10,330 bases of DNA, from assembly GCA_937967805.1 (NCBI GenBank), contig CALBTC010000378.1, positions 1 through 10,330 of the forward strand, in the 5' to 3' direction. The notes beneath the pieces are model-generated. The model searched no databases, was not told the origin of the DNA, and saw only the letters and a list, made by a program, of their open reading frames with translations. How positions within the stretch are numbered: the first letter of the stretch is position 1; each line of letters starts with the position of its first letter. A program made the position numbers and the translations under genes. Positions 1-5,717 of the stretch are shown here, piece by piece. The stretch comes from an uncultured Anaerolineaceae bacterium. Its GTDB lineage: Bacteria; Chloroflexota; Anaerolineae; Promineifilales; Promineifilaceae.

Positions 1-1
1 C

Positions 2-469
2 GGCAACGCCAGCGGCCTCAACGACGGGGCCTGCGCCGTGCTGCTCATGTCTGCCGGTAAAGCCGAAGAATTGGGGCTCAAACCAATGGCCCGCTGGGTA
101 GCCTCCGCTGCTGCCGGGGTTGATCCGCGTGTGATGGGCTTAGGCCCTGTTGATGCTACGCGCAAAGCGCTCCAGCGGGCCGGCATCTCTCTGGGTGAGA
201 TCGATCTGGCCGAGCTGAATGAGGCGTTTGCCGTACAATCTTTGGCCGTGCTTAAGGAGCTGGGCCTCAGCCAGGAAATTACCAACGTAAATGGCGGGGC
301 TATTGCCCTGGGACACCCTCTAGGCTGCTCCGGCGCGCGCATTCTCACCACCCTGCTGTACGAAATGCGCCACCGCGCCCAGGCTGGCGAACCGATGCGT
401 TATGGGCTGGCCACGCTTTGCGTCGGCGTGGGCCAGGGTGAAGCGACGATTGTTGAGTATTTGCCCTAA
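2..469 (+). CDS. Thiolase (acetyl-CoA acyltransferase), C-terminal part
   Basis: This is the C-terminal 155 residues of a thiolase; the 5' end lies outside the window, and the full family length is about 390-400 residues. The frame is open from base 2, starting [10 protein letters not shown], so the ATG at 38 is internal. Three family signatures are visible: NEAFA, the glycine-rich [16 protein letters not shown] with its active-site His, and the C-terminal [10 protein letters not shown] block with the proton-shuttling Cys. The nucleophilic Cys that carries the acyl group is in the missing N-terminal half. Thiolases cleave 3-ketoacyl-CoA to acetyl-CoA plus a shortened acyl-CoA in beta-oxidation, or run in reverse to make acetoacetyl-CoA. 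The downstream acyl-CoA synthetase fits a fatty-acid degradation role, but chain-length preference cannot be read from this part. The protein is cytoplasmic. Confidence 0.93.
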   Translation, partial: GNASGLNDGACAVLLMSAGKAEELGLKPMARWVASAAAGVDPRVMGLGPVDATRKALQRAGISLGEIDLAELNEAFAVQSLAVLKELGLSQEITNVNGGAIALGHPLGCSGARILTTLLYEMRHRAQAGEPMRYGLATLCVGVGQGEATIVEYLP

Positions 470-533
470 CCTGCATTGTTTCTGTGAGACGACTAATTTC
501 CTGAGATTCGGTTACGAATGCAACCTTTTTGTA

Positions 534-562
534 TTGACTTCCAACCATTCATCACTTAAAGT
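534..562 (+). promoter_or_regulatory. Predicted sigma70-type promoter for pcs
   Basis: TTGACT at 534-539 matches the -35 consensus at five of six bases. A 17-base spacer leads to TAAAGT at 557-562, which matches the -10 consensus at four of six. Transcription would start near 569, giving a leader of about 30 bases before the ATG at 599. It lies in the gap between the thiolase and pcs, suggesting pcs can be transcribed separately. Confidence 0.45.
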
Positions 563-583
563 TCAGCAATCTCTTTTGAACTT
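559..583 (+). repeat. Inverted repeat in the pcs leader
   Basis: AAGTTCA (559-565) and TGAACTT (577-583) are perfect inverted arms around an 11-base gap. Allowing one bulged base, the match extends outward to TTAA on both sides. It overlaps the predicted -10 box and start site, so it could be a repressor operator or a leader hairpin. It has no T-tract, so it is not a terminator. Confidence 0.35.
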
Positions 584-598
584 AATTTGGAAGTAGTT

Positions 599-1309
599 AT
601 GTCAAGAATGAATTTGAATTTACAAGTGGAACGGCCGTTGGTGTTAGCCTGGGGCGTTCATCTTTTTACGGCCACCGGGGCGCTGTGGGGTCTATTGGCC
701 ATCATGGCCACGGTGCAGCATCAATGGCAAGCCGCTTTTTTCTGGTTGGCGCTGGCCGCCCTGGTAGACAGCCTGGATGGAACGTTGGCGCGCCGCTTCA
801 AGGTAAAGGGCGTGCTGCCAGGCTTTGACGGTGCGCTGCTCGATAACATTATCGATTATCAAACGTATGTGATCGTGCCGGCCATCTTCTTGTATGAAGC
901 CAGCTTGCTGCCGGCTTCGGTCACCATCGCCGGCATTGCCATGGTCGTTTTGGCCTCAGCCTACCAATTTTGCCAGGCAGATGCTAAGACTGACGATAAT
1001 ACGTTCAAGGGGTTTCCCTCCTATTGGAACGTTGTCGTCTTTTACATGTTCATGTTTAATGCCAATCTATGGGTTAACTTCTGGGTGATTGCCATCCTCA
1101 CCGTACTGGTTTTTGTGCCCATTAAATACCTTTATCCGTCACGAATGGTGCGCTATCAAAAGCTAACCTTGAGCCTCACTGCGGTTTGGGGCATTTTATG
1201 CATGATCGTCTGGCTGCAATATCCAGCCTTCAATCCATGGATGCTCTGGGCTTCTTTACTATACGTCGTTTACTACGTCGGCCTGAGCCTATACATGATG
1301 GTGCGCTAA
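599..1309 (+). CDS. pcs: Phosphatidylcholine synthase (CDP-DAG:choline phosphatidyltransferase)
   Basis: This is a 236-residue integral membrane enzyme of the CDP-alcohol phosphatidyltransferase family. The metal-binding signature is complete: D57-x2-D60-G61-x2-A64-R65, then G78-x3-D82-x3-D86. Twelve residues separate AR from the G, longer than in PgsA or PssA but matching my recollection of Pcs enzymes. Other Pcs-like segments follow: LDNIIDYQTYVIVPA (81-95), KTDDNTFKGFPSYWN (130-144) and PIKYLYPSR (174-182). Pcs condenses CDP-diacylglycerol with choline to give phosphatidylcholine and CMP. About eight hydrophobic segments are visible. The ATG at 599 is preferred because GGAAG (589-593) lies five bases upstream; an in-frame TTG at 587 lacks such a site. 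The gene has its own predicted promoter and a strong terminator. Another CDP-alcohol transferase with a different head group remains possible. Confidence 0.8.
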   Translation: MSRMNLNLQVERPLVLAWGVHLFTATGALWGLLAIMATVQHQWQAAFFWLALAALVDSLDGTLARRFKVKGVLPGFDGALLDNIIDYQTYVIVPAIFLYEASLLPASVTIAGIAMVVLASAYQFCQADAKTDDNTFKGFPSYWNVVVFYMFMFNANLWVNFWVIAILTVLVFVPIKYLYPSRMVRYQKLTLSLTAVWGILCMIVWLQYPAFNPWMLWASLLYVVYYVGLSLYMMVR

Positions 1310-1342
1310 TTGCACGTCATTTTATCAATTCAATCCGCTAAC

Positions 1343-1380
1343 GAGACCTGGCTAGCAAATCTGCCAGGTCTTTTTCTTTT
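1343..1380 (+). terminator. Rho-independent terminator after pcs
   Basis: AGACCTGGC (1344-1352) pairs perfectly with GCCAGGTCT (1363-1371) around a 10-base loop, with one further G-T pair at 1343/1372. TTTTTCTTTT follows directly. It begins 34 bases after the pcs stop codon. Confidence 0.9.
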
Positions 1381-1663
1381 CGACCGGCTTTGTGGGCAAA
1401 TTCAAGCCTGCCAAAATCAACCAATTGCCAGGCTTCAATAAAACGAAGTAAAGCAATTGTCCAAAATTAGGAAAAGCTGACATAAAATCATTGCGGAAGC
1501 GGCGCAGATATGATAAAAATTGCATAAGGATTGAGAGATTACCCCGCTACTTAATTGTGCAAAATTATAGACTGACTGGAACTAGACGCTCCGGGCGATG
1601 AATCAAATCAAAAATGTAACAATTGTCTAGACGGCTACTTTCTGGTCAGCCAATGTCTTAAAA
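1381..1663. other. A+T-rich intergenic region upstream of the acyl-CoA synthetase
   Basis: I see no convincing gene here. The stretch is richer in A+T than the flanking genes and should carry the promoter of the acyl-CoA synthetase. No good -35/-10 pair was found; TATGAT (1509-1514) is a good -10 match but has no partner at a normal distance. It holds a 15-base direct repeat with one mismatch, AATTGTCCAAAATTA (1455-1469) and AATTGTGCAAAATTA (1553-1567), plus CTAGACG twice (1582-1588, 1627-1633). An imperfect hairpin (1404-1435) has no T-tract. The repeats could be regulator sites. Confidence 0.5.
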
Positions 1664-1677
1664 AGAGGAGGCATTCG

Positions 1678-2145
1678 ATGACGGACACTATTCTCCACCG
1701 GCTGCACGAAAACGGCCGTATTCGCCCCAACGCTCCCGCCTATTATGAAAAAATTGGCAGCGCCTGGGTGCCTACATCCTGGCAAGAGTACACAAACCAG
1801 GTCCGGCAAGCTGCCCGCGCGTTGGTAGCCCTCGGCGTGGAGCCAGGCCAAAATGTGACCATTCTTGGCTTCAACCGACCAGAATGGGTTATTTTCGACC
1901 TGGCCTGCATGATGATTGGCGGTGCACCAGCCGGCATTTACACCACCAACTCCCCGGCAGAATGCAAATATATTATCGAAAACTCCGAATCGAGCATTAT
2001 CCTGGTAGAGAACCAAAGCCAGTGGGAGAAAATTGCCGAAGTTCGCGATGATATTGCCTGCCTGAAATATATCGCGCTTATGCGGGGCACTGAAATTGAT
2101 GACGAGATGACGCTGAGCTGGGAAGCATTCATGGCCAAGGGATAG
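1678..2145 (+). CDS. Long-chain acyl-CoA synthetase, N-terminal fragment (split gene)
   Basis: These 155 residues match the start of AMP-forming long-chain acyl-CoA synthetases, nearest in style to the bubblegum (ACSBG) type. Recognisable parts are the early helix with ARALVALGVEPGQ, the strand block VTILGFNRPEWVIFDLA, GAPAGIYTTNSPAE, and LSWEAFMAKG at the end. The start is well supported: AGAGGAGG (1664-1671) lies six bases before the ATG. The frame stops at TAG (2143-2145), in the linker that normally leads into the YTSGTTG phosphate loop, and the remainder continues in the same frame after a second stop. On its own this part lacks every catalytic motif. Either it is half of a two-polypeptide enzyme or the gene is inactivated by nonsense mutations. 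TAG is also the stop codon of three other genes here, so recoding is unlikely. Confidence 0.85.
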   Translation: MTDTILHRLHENGRIRPNAPAYYEKIGSAWVPTSWQEYTNQVRQAARALVALGVEPGQNVTILGFNRPEWVIFDLACMMIGGAPAGIYTTNSPAECKYIIENSESSIILVENQSQWEKIAEVRDDIACLKYIALMRGTEIDDEMTLSWEAFMAKG

Positions 2146-2157
2146 GAAGTGTAAGTG
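2143..2157 (+). promoter_or_regulatory. Double stop with internal ribosome binding site and GTG restart
   Basis: In the synthetase frame the codons read TAG GAA GTG TAA GTG. AGGAAG (2144-2149) overlaps the first stop and lies five bases before the GTG at 2155, which directly follows the second stop. This is the usual geometry for reinitiation or translational coupling of two adjacent reading frames. An ATG at 2176 is an alternative restart codon. Confidence 0.55.
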
Positions 2158-3459
2158 GTCGTCATCGATGCCCGAATGGATGCGCTGGAACAAGATCAGC
2201 TGGCAACGCTCATTTACACATCGGGCACCACTGGCCCACCAAAAGGCGTAATGCTGTCCCATCACAACCTGTCCAGCACCGCCACTAATGCCAAAGGGTT
2301 GATCGACCTGTCTCCTTCTGACAGAACCATCTCTTATTTGCCGCTGTCACACATTGCCGAGCAAATGTTTTCTATTCACGCAGCAATAACGGCCGCTTAC
2401 CAAGTCTACTATGCGGAATACTCACCCCAAGACCACCTGAATGACAATCTAAAAGAGGTCAAACCAACCATTTTCTTCGGTGTGCCCCGTATTTTTGAGC
2501 GGTTCCAGGCGGGCGTGGCTGCCCAGCTTTCCCAGGCGGAAGGGGTGCGGGCTAAGCTCGTCGAATGGGCGCGGGGGGTTGGTCATGAGGTAACCATGCT
2601 GCGTAATCGGGGCCAGGAACCCGGTGCTTTACTGGCGTTACAGTATCGAATTGCTAACGCTCTGGTTTTTTCCAGGGTCAAAGAAGGATTGGGGCTTTCC
2701 GAAGCGCGCCACATCATCGTCTCTGCCGCCCCCATTTCGGAAGATATTTTGCACTTCTTTGCCAGCCTGGACCTGCCGATTATGGAGCTGTATGGGCAGT
2801 CTGAGGATTGCGGTCCTAGCACTACAAACCGACCAGGTGCCATCAAGATTGGCACCGTGGGGCAGGCCTGGCCCGGCTCAGAGGTGAAGCTGGCCCCTGA
2901 TGGAGAGATTCTGGTGAAAGGCCCGAACGTGTTTATGGGCTACTTTAAGGATGAAGAAGCGACAAACGACACTTTGGAAGACGGCTGGCTGCATTCTGGC
3001 GATCTGGGCGAGTTTGATGAGGACGGCTTTCTCAAAATTGTGGGGCGCAAGAAGGAAATCATTATCACGTCTGGCGGCAAGAACATTGCACCTAAGAACA
3101 TTGAAGGCGCATTGAAAAACCTCGAGCTGGTTTCACAGGCAGTGGTAATCGGCGAGCAGCGCCGCTTTCTGACCGCCTTGCTGACTCTTGATCCCGATGC
3201 GGCTTCTCAATTTGCCCAGGAACATGGTTTGGAAGGCCAAACGCTGCATGAACATCCCAAGCTGCGCGAGCATTTGCAAAAACAGATTGAGGAAAAAGTT
3301 AATTCGCTGTTTGCAAGGGTGGAACATGTGCGCGACTTTCGCGTGCTGCCTCGCGACTTTACGGTAGAAGAAGGTGAATTAACGCCTACCTTAAAGATCA
3401 AGCGGCGCGTCATTAACGATCATTTTGAAGATGAGATTGAGTCGATGTACGAAGGTTAA
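2155..3459 (+). CDS. Long-chain acyl-CoA synthetase, catalytic part (split gene)
   Basis: This 434-residue frame carries all adenylate-forming motifs: the phosphate loop YTSGTTGPPKG (21-31), SYLPLSHIAEQ (60-70), GVPRIFERF (109-117), the YGQSE block (213-217), SGDLG with Asp283, GRKKE with Arg298, and TPTLKIKRR near 410-418 with the acyl-adenylation lysine. The enzyme activates fatty acids with ATP and CoA to acyl-CoA, through acyl-AMP, in the cytoplasm or at the membrane. Together with the preceding fragment it makes about 590 codons, the usual length for the family. The first twelve residues still resemble the normal linker (IDARMDALEQDQLATL), so little or nothing has been lost at the junction. 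The lack of further damage suggests a recent break or a working two-part enzyme. A hairpin terminator follows at 3493. Confidence 0.9.
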   Translation: MVVIDARMDALEQDQLATLIYTSGTTGPPKGVMLSHHNLSSTATNAKGLIDLSPSDRTISYLPLSHIAEQMFSIHAAITAAYQVYYAEYSPQDHLNDNLKEVKPTIFFGVPRIFERFQAGVAAQLSQAEGVRAKLVEWARGVGHEVTMLRNRGQEPGALLALQYRIANALVFSRVKEGLGLSEARHIIVSAAPISEDILHFFASLDLPIMELYGQSEDCGPSTTNRPGAIKIGTVGQAWPGSEVKLAPDGEILVKGPNVFMGYFKDEEATNDTLEDGWLHSGDLGEFDEDGFLKIVGRKKEIIITSGGKNIAPKNIEGALKNLELVSQAVVIGEQRRFLTALLTLDPDAASQFAQEHGLEGQTLHEHPKLREHLQKQIEEKVNSLFARVEHVRDFRVLPRDFTVEEGELTPTLKIKRRVINDHFEDEIESMYEG

Positions 3460-3492
3460 CGACCGGCAGTTCAGTATCGTTTGAAAAATTGA

Positions 3493-3526
3493 AGCCTCTG
3501 GACTTGCTGCCAGAGGCTCTTTTTTT
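3493..3526 (+). terminator. Terminator after the acyl-CoA synthetase, possibly bidirectional
   Basis: AGCCTCTGG (3493-3501) pairs with CCAGAGGCT (3510-3518) around an eight-base loop, and a run of seven T follows (3520-3526). On the other strand the stem is followed within a few bases by a five-T run, so it may also end bioY transcription, which arrives from the right. Confidence 0.9.
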
Positions 3527-3568
3527 GCGGTGTTGGTTTAAATGTCGGCCATCCCTACCCCTACCTGA

Positions 3569-4144
3569 TCAGTTTCTCCGGTAAAGCCGCCACCCGCCGG
3601 GCAGCAGCAGCGCCGCCGCCACAATCTTGAGCACATCTCCAGGAATAAACGGCAGCAGACCCACTGAAAATAGCTGAGCCAACGGCAAAAACTGCGCTAA
3701 CCAGAGCAAGCCAGCCACATAAATGACAACATTGCCCAGAAGCATAGCGAGTACGGCCGTTCCCACCTGACGATCCCAGCCTTGCTCGGCCAGCCAGCCC
3801 ACCAGATAAGCCGCCAACACAAAGCCAAACAGATAGCCGGCAGTGGGCCCAAACAATACGGCTGCCCCCGCTGCACCAGCGGCAAAAAAGGGCAAACCCA
3901 TCGCCCCCTGAGCCAGGTACAACAACACGCTGGCCGCACCCTGTCGGGCACCCATTAAAGCCGCCACCAACAAAACGGCAAAGGTTTGCCCCGTTACCGG
4001 CACCGGCCAGAGCGGAATCTGAATTTGGGCGCAGAGGGCAATCAACCAACTGCCCAACAGTATCAAAATAAGCGTTCGCGCCCAGCTCTGCTGCGGCCAC
4101 AGCGCCTGTGTCAATACCGGTTCATGGTTAAACGTTTGTCTCAT
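3569..4144 (-). CDS. bioY: BioY biotin transporter, substrate-binding component
   Basis: This 191-residue membrane protein is the S component of an energy-coupling-factor biotin importer. Family motifs are clear: PLWPVPVTGQTFAVLL (44-59), GARQGAASVLLYLAQGAMGLPFF (65-87), GPTAGYLFGF (99-108) and FIPGDVLKI (166-174). About six hydrophobic helices fill the protein, and the length is typical. The ATG at 4144 has AGGAGAAG nine bases upstream, so the start is secure. No EcfA ATPase or EcfT gene is in the window, so it either shares a coupling module encoded elsewhere or works alone, as reported for some BioY proteins. No recognisable BirA operator was found in the 189 bases before it. It is divergent from the CAP/LysM gene and convergent with the acyl-CoA synthetase. 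Confidence 0.95.
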   Translation of the reverse strand: MRQTFNHEPVLTQALWPQQSWARTLILILLGSWLIALCAQIQIPLWPVPVTGQTFAVLLVAALMGARQGAASVLLYLAQGAMGLPFFAAGAAGAAVLFGPTAGYLFGFVLAAYLVGWLAEQGWDRQVGTAVLAMLLGNVVIYVAGLLWLAQFLPLAQLFSVGLLPFIPGDVLKIVAAALLLPGGWRLYRRN

Positions 4145-4298
4145 AATTTGCAGCTTCTCCTTGCGTGGTTTGATTTGTGAAACTCCACGGTTCTAAACAC
4201 ACCCGGAAGCAATTGGTCACGCATCATGACGGTTCCATCCTGCAAGCAGGAACTGTGAGGGGTTAATAAGTGTTAGAATGGTCCAACTCGCGGTAAAT

Positions 4299-4336
4299 TT
4301 GGTAACGGCCGTTCCCATTGATATAGTTCTGGCATG
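4299..4336 (+). promoter_or_regulatory. Predicted promoter giving a leaderless mRNA for the CAP/LysM gene
   Basis: TTGGTA (4299-4304, four of six -35 bases), a 17-base spacer and TATAGT (4322-4327, five of six -10 bases) are followed by only six bases before the ATG at 4334. The expected transcription start therefore falls on the start codon. No Shine-Dalgarno sequence precedes that ATG, which fits leaderless translation. The palindrome AACGGCCGTT (4304-4313) begins at the last base of the -35 box and fills the first half of the spacer. Confidence 0.5.
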
Positions 4337-5671
4337 AATAAAAAATGGATAGTGGGCATGCTTTTGTGCCTTTTTGTCATCGTGGGGGAGGCAACGGCCG
4401 TTCAGGCCCAATCTGCCTCCGCCATCTTTCAGGAAGTAAACCAGTTCCGGCTAAATAATGGCCTGGCTCCGTTTGAGTACAGCAATGCCTTGGCCGCTGC
4501 CGCGCAAAACCAGGCAAACTTTATGGCGGCCAACAATGTCTTTACCAGCCACGTTGGGGCCGGCGGTTCTACGCCGCAGAGCCGGGCCGCCGCCGCCGGC
4601 TTCGTGGGTCGAGTGAGCGAAAACATTGTAGGCGGCACCGGCATGACCGCCGCCCGGGGGCTCAACTGGTGGGTTAACAGCCCGGTGCATTACAACACGC
4701 TCATCACCAGCCGCTACCAGGCAGCCGGCACCGGCTTCGCCAGCAACGGCAACGAAAACTTCTACGTTCTGGTTGTGGGCCAGCCGTCCGACGCGCCACC
4801 GCCGCCCGCTGCCGATCCCAGCCCGGAGGTGCTCTTCATCACCCCCATCACTCTGGCGCAGCCGGGCGAAGACGGCTCGATTGTGCACGTGATCCAGGAA
4901 GGCCAGCCGTTGTGGTCGCTGGCCGCCCATTACGAAGTGCCTCTGTCTGATTTGCTGCTGTTCAACAGCCTGCCACCCGACGCCATTGTGCAGCCCGGCG
5001 ACCGGATCACCATACGGCTGGCAGAAGGGCAGGCACCCCCACCCACGCCCACGCCACCAACCATGCACATGGTGCGGGAAGGGCAGTCGCTGTGGTCGAT
5101 TGCCGTGCAGTACAACGTGAAGCTGGGGGATATTTTGTGGCTCAATCAGCTGCCGGAAGATGCGGTTTTGCAACCTGGCGAGATGATTCGCGTGCGGCTG
5201 GCGCCGGACGAAATCCCGCCCCCTACGCCTACTCCGATTTTGTATCACTCGGTGCGCAGCGGGCAGACGCTGTGGGAAATTGCGCTGACTTACAACTTAA
5301 CGCTGGACGACCTGCTGGCGCTAAACAATATTGATCAAAACGCTCTGTTGCAGCCTGGTGACCAATTATTGGTACGCGAGGCCGGGTCGACGGCCGTACC
5401 CATCCTGCCACCCACAGAGACTCCTATCCCGGCTACACCAACCGCAGCCCCTACCATGACACCGACTGCACCGGGTACGGCCGTTGCTTCCTTAAGCAAT
5501 CAATCATCATTAACGCAAGCCAGCACGCCGGAAGCCGAGGTGGAAACGGCCGTTGCCCCCCAAACAAACGAAGAGCGACCGGCCATCGTCGGCATTGCTA
5601 CCGGATTGGCGGTTGGTTTGCTGGTGATTGGACTGCTGGCCGTGGTGGTGCTGCGCAGCGAGATTATCTGA
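4334..5671 (+). CDS. Secreted CAP-domain protein with three LysM repeats and C-terminal membrane anchor
   Basis: The 445-residue protein begins with a Sec signal peptide (NKK, then hydrophobic 5-18, probable cleavage after AVQA near 25). A YkwD-type CAP/SCP domain fills about 28-150, with the conserved pocket residues His73 (TSHVGAGGSTPQSR), Glu96 (SENI) and His119 (WWVNSPVHY). Three LysM domains follow at 184-229, 244-289 and 304-349, each starting with an (I/V)(Q/R)xGQxLW core. A Pro/Thr/Ala-rich stalk (350-413) leads to a transmembrane helix (416-440) and a five-residue tail, RSEII. LysM domains bind N-acetylglucosamine glycans such as peptidoglycan, so the protein probably bridges membrane and wall. 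The function of bacterial CAP domains is poorly defined. Transcription appears leaderless. All four ACGGCCGT copies in the gene are read as Thr-Ala-Val. Confidence 0.9.
   Translation: MNKKWIVGMLLCLFVIVGEATAVQAQSASAIFQEVNQFRLNNGLAPFEYSNALAAAAQNQANFMAANNVFTSHVGAGGSTPQSRAAAAGFVGRVSENIVGGTGMTAARGLNWWVNSPVHYNTLITSRYQAAGTGFASNGNENFYVLVVGQPSDAPPPPAADPSPEVLFITPITLAQPGEDGSIVHVIQEGQPLWSLAAHYEVPLSDLLLFNSLPPDAIVQPGDRITIRLAEGQAPPPTPTPPTMHMVREGQSLWSIAVQYNVKLGDILWLNQLPEDAVLQPGEMIRVRLAPDEIPPPTPTPILYHSVRSGQTLWEIALTYNLTLDDLLALNNIDQNALLQPGDQLLVREAGSTAVPILPPTETPIPATPTAAPTMTPTAPGTAVASLSNQSSLTQASTPEAEVETAVAPQTNEERPAIVGIATGLAVGLLVIGLLAVVVLRSEII
4883..5380 (+). repeat. Three LysM-coding tandem repeats with an exact 180-bp period
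   Basis: The LysM units begin at residues 184, 244 and 304, exactly 60 residues (180 bp) apart. The PPPTPTP linkers between units 1/2 and 2/3 are repeated as well, so whole domain-plus-linker modules appear to have been duplicated. The units have diverged in sequence but no insertion or deletion has changed the register. Confidence 0.85.
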
Positions 5672-5693
5672 ATGAAGCATGATTAATTCTGGT

Positions 5694-5717
5694 CACGTTT
5701 CACGCAACACGTTTCAC
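5694..5717. repeat. Short direct repeat between convergent genes
   Basis: CACGTTTCAC occurs at 5694-5703 and again at 5708-5717 (period 14), in the 45-base gap between the CAP/LysM gene and the convergent lipoprotein gene; its last base belongs to the stop codon of the latter. No hairpin terminator is visible in this gap. Confidence 0.5.

Noticed and set aside
506..530. Small hairpin ATTCG/CGAAT followed by a T run, as a terminator for the thiolase
   Set aside because: The stem has only five pairs and the T run starts six bases after it; too weak to call.
1404..1435. Imperfect hairpin AAGCCTG/CAGGCTT in the gap before the acyl-CoA synthetase
   Set aside because: No T-tract on either strand, an internal mismatch, and it lies behind a much better terminator; no function can be supported.
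2143..2154. Stop-codon reassignment as the reason for the two stops in the acyl-CoA synthetase
   Set aside because: Both TAG and TAA would have to be sense codons, yet they end other genes here (TAG: rhomboid, downstream lipoprotein, TatC; TAA: M20 peptidase, upstream lipoprotein).
1627..2265. A 212-codon open frame on the minus strand opposite the acyl-CoA synthetase N-terminus
   Set aside because: It has no recognisable family, no good start context, and lies opposite a gene with strong motifs; it is a frame shadow.
3561..4100. A 179-codon open frame on the minus strand overlapping bioY in another frame
   Set aside because: The bioY frame carries all the family motifs and a good ribosome site; the other frame is Cys/Gly-rich without motifs.
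4238..4251. Inverted repeat TCCTGC-AA-GCAGGA between bioY and the CAP/LysM gene
   Set aside because: The two-base gap is too short for a normal loop and it does not match a biotin operator; it may be a protein site, but nothing else supports that.
4451..5248. A 265-codon open frame on the minus strand opposite the CAP/LysM gene
   Set aside because: Its Arg/His/Gly-rich composition is typical of the antisense of a G+C-rich gene, and the plus-strand protein has clear domains.
5390..5553. Closely spaced ACGGCCGT copies as a CRISPR-like or phase-variable array
   Set aside because: The unit is only 8-10 bases, the spacing is irregular, the copies are inside an open frame, and similar copies occur across the whole window.
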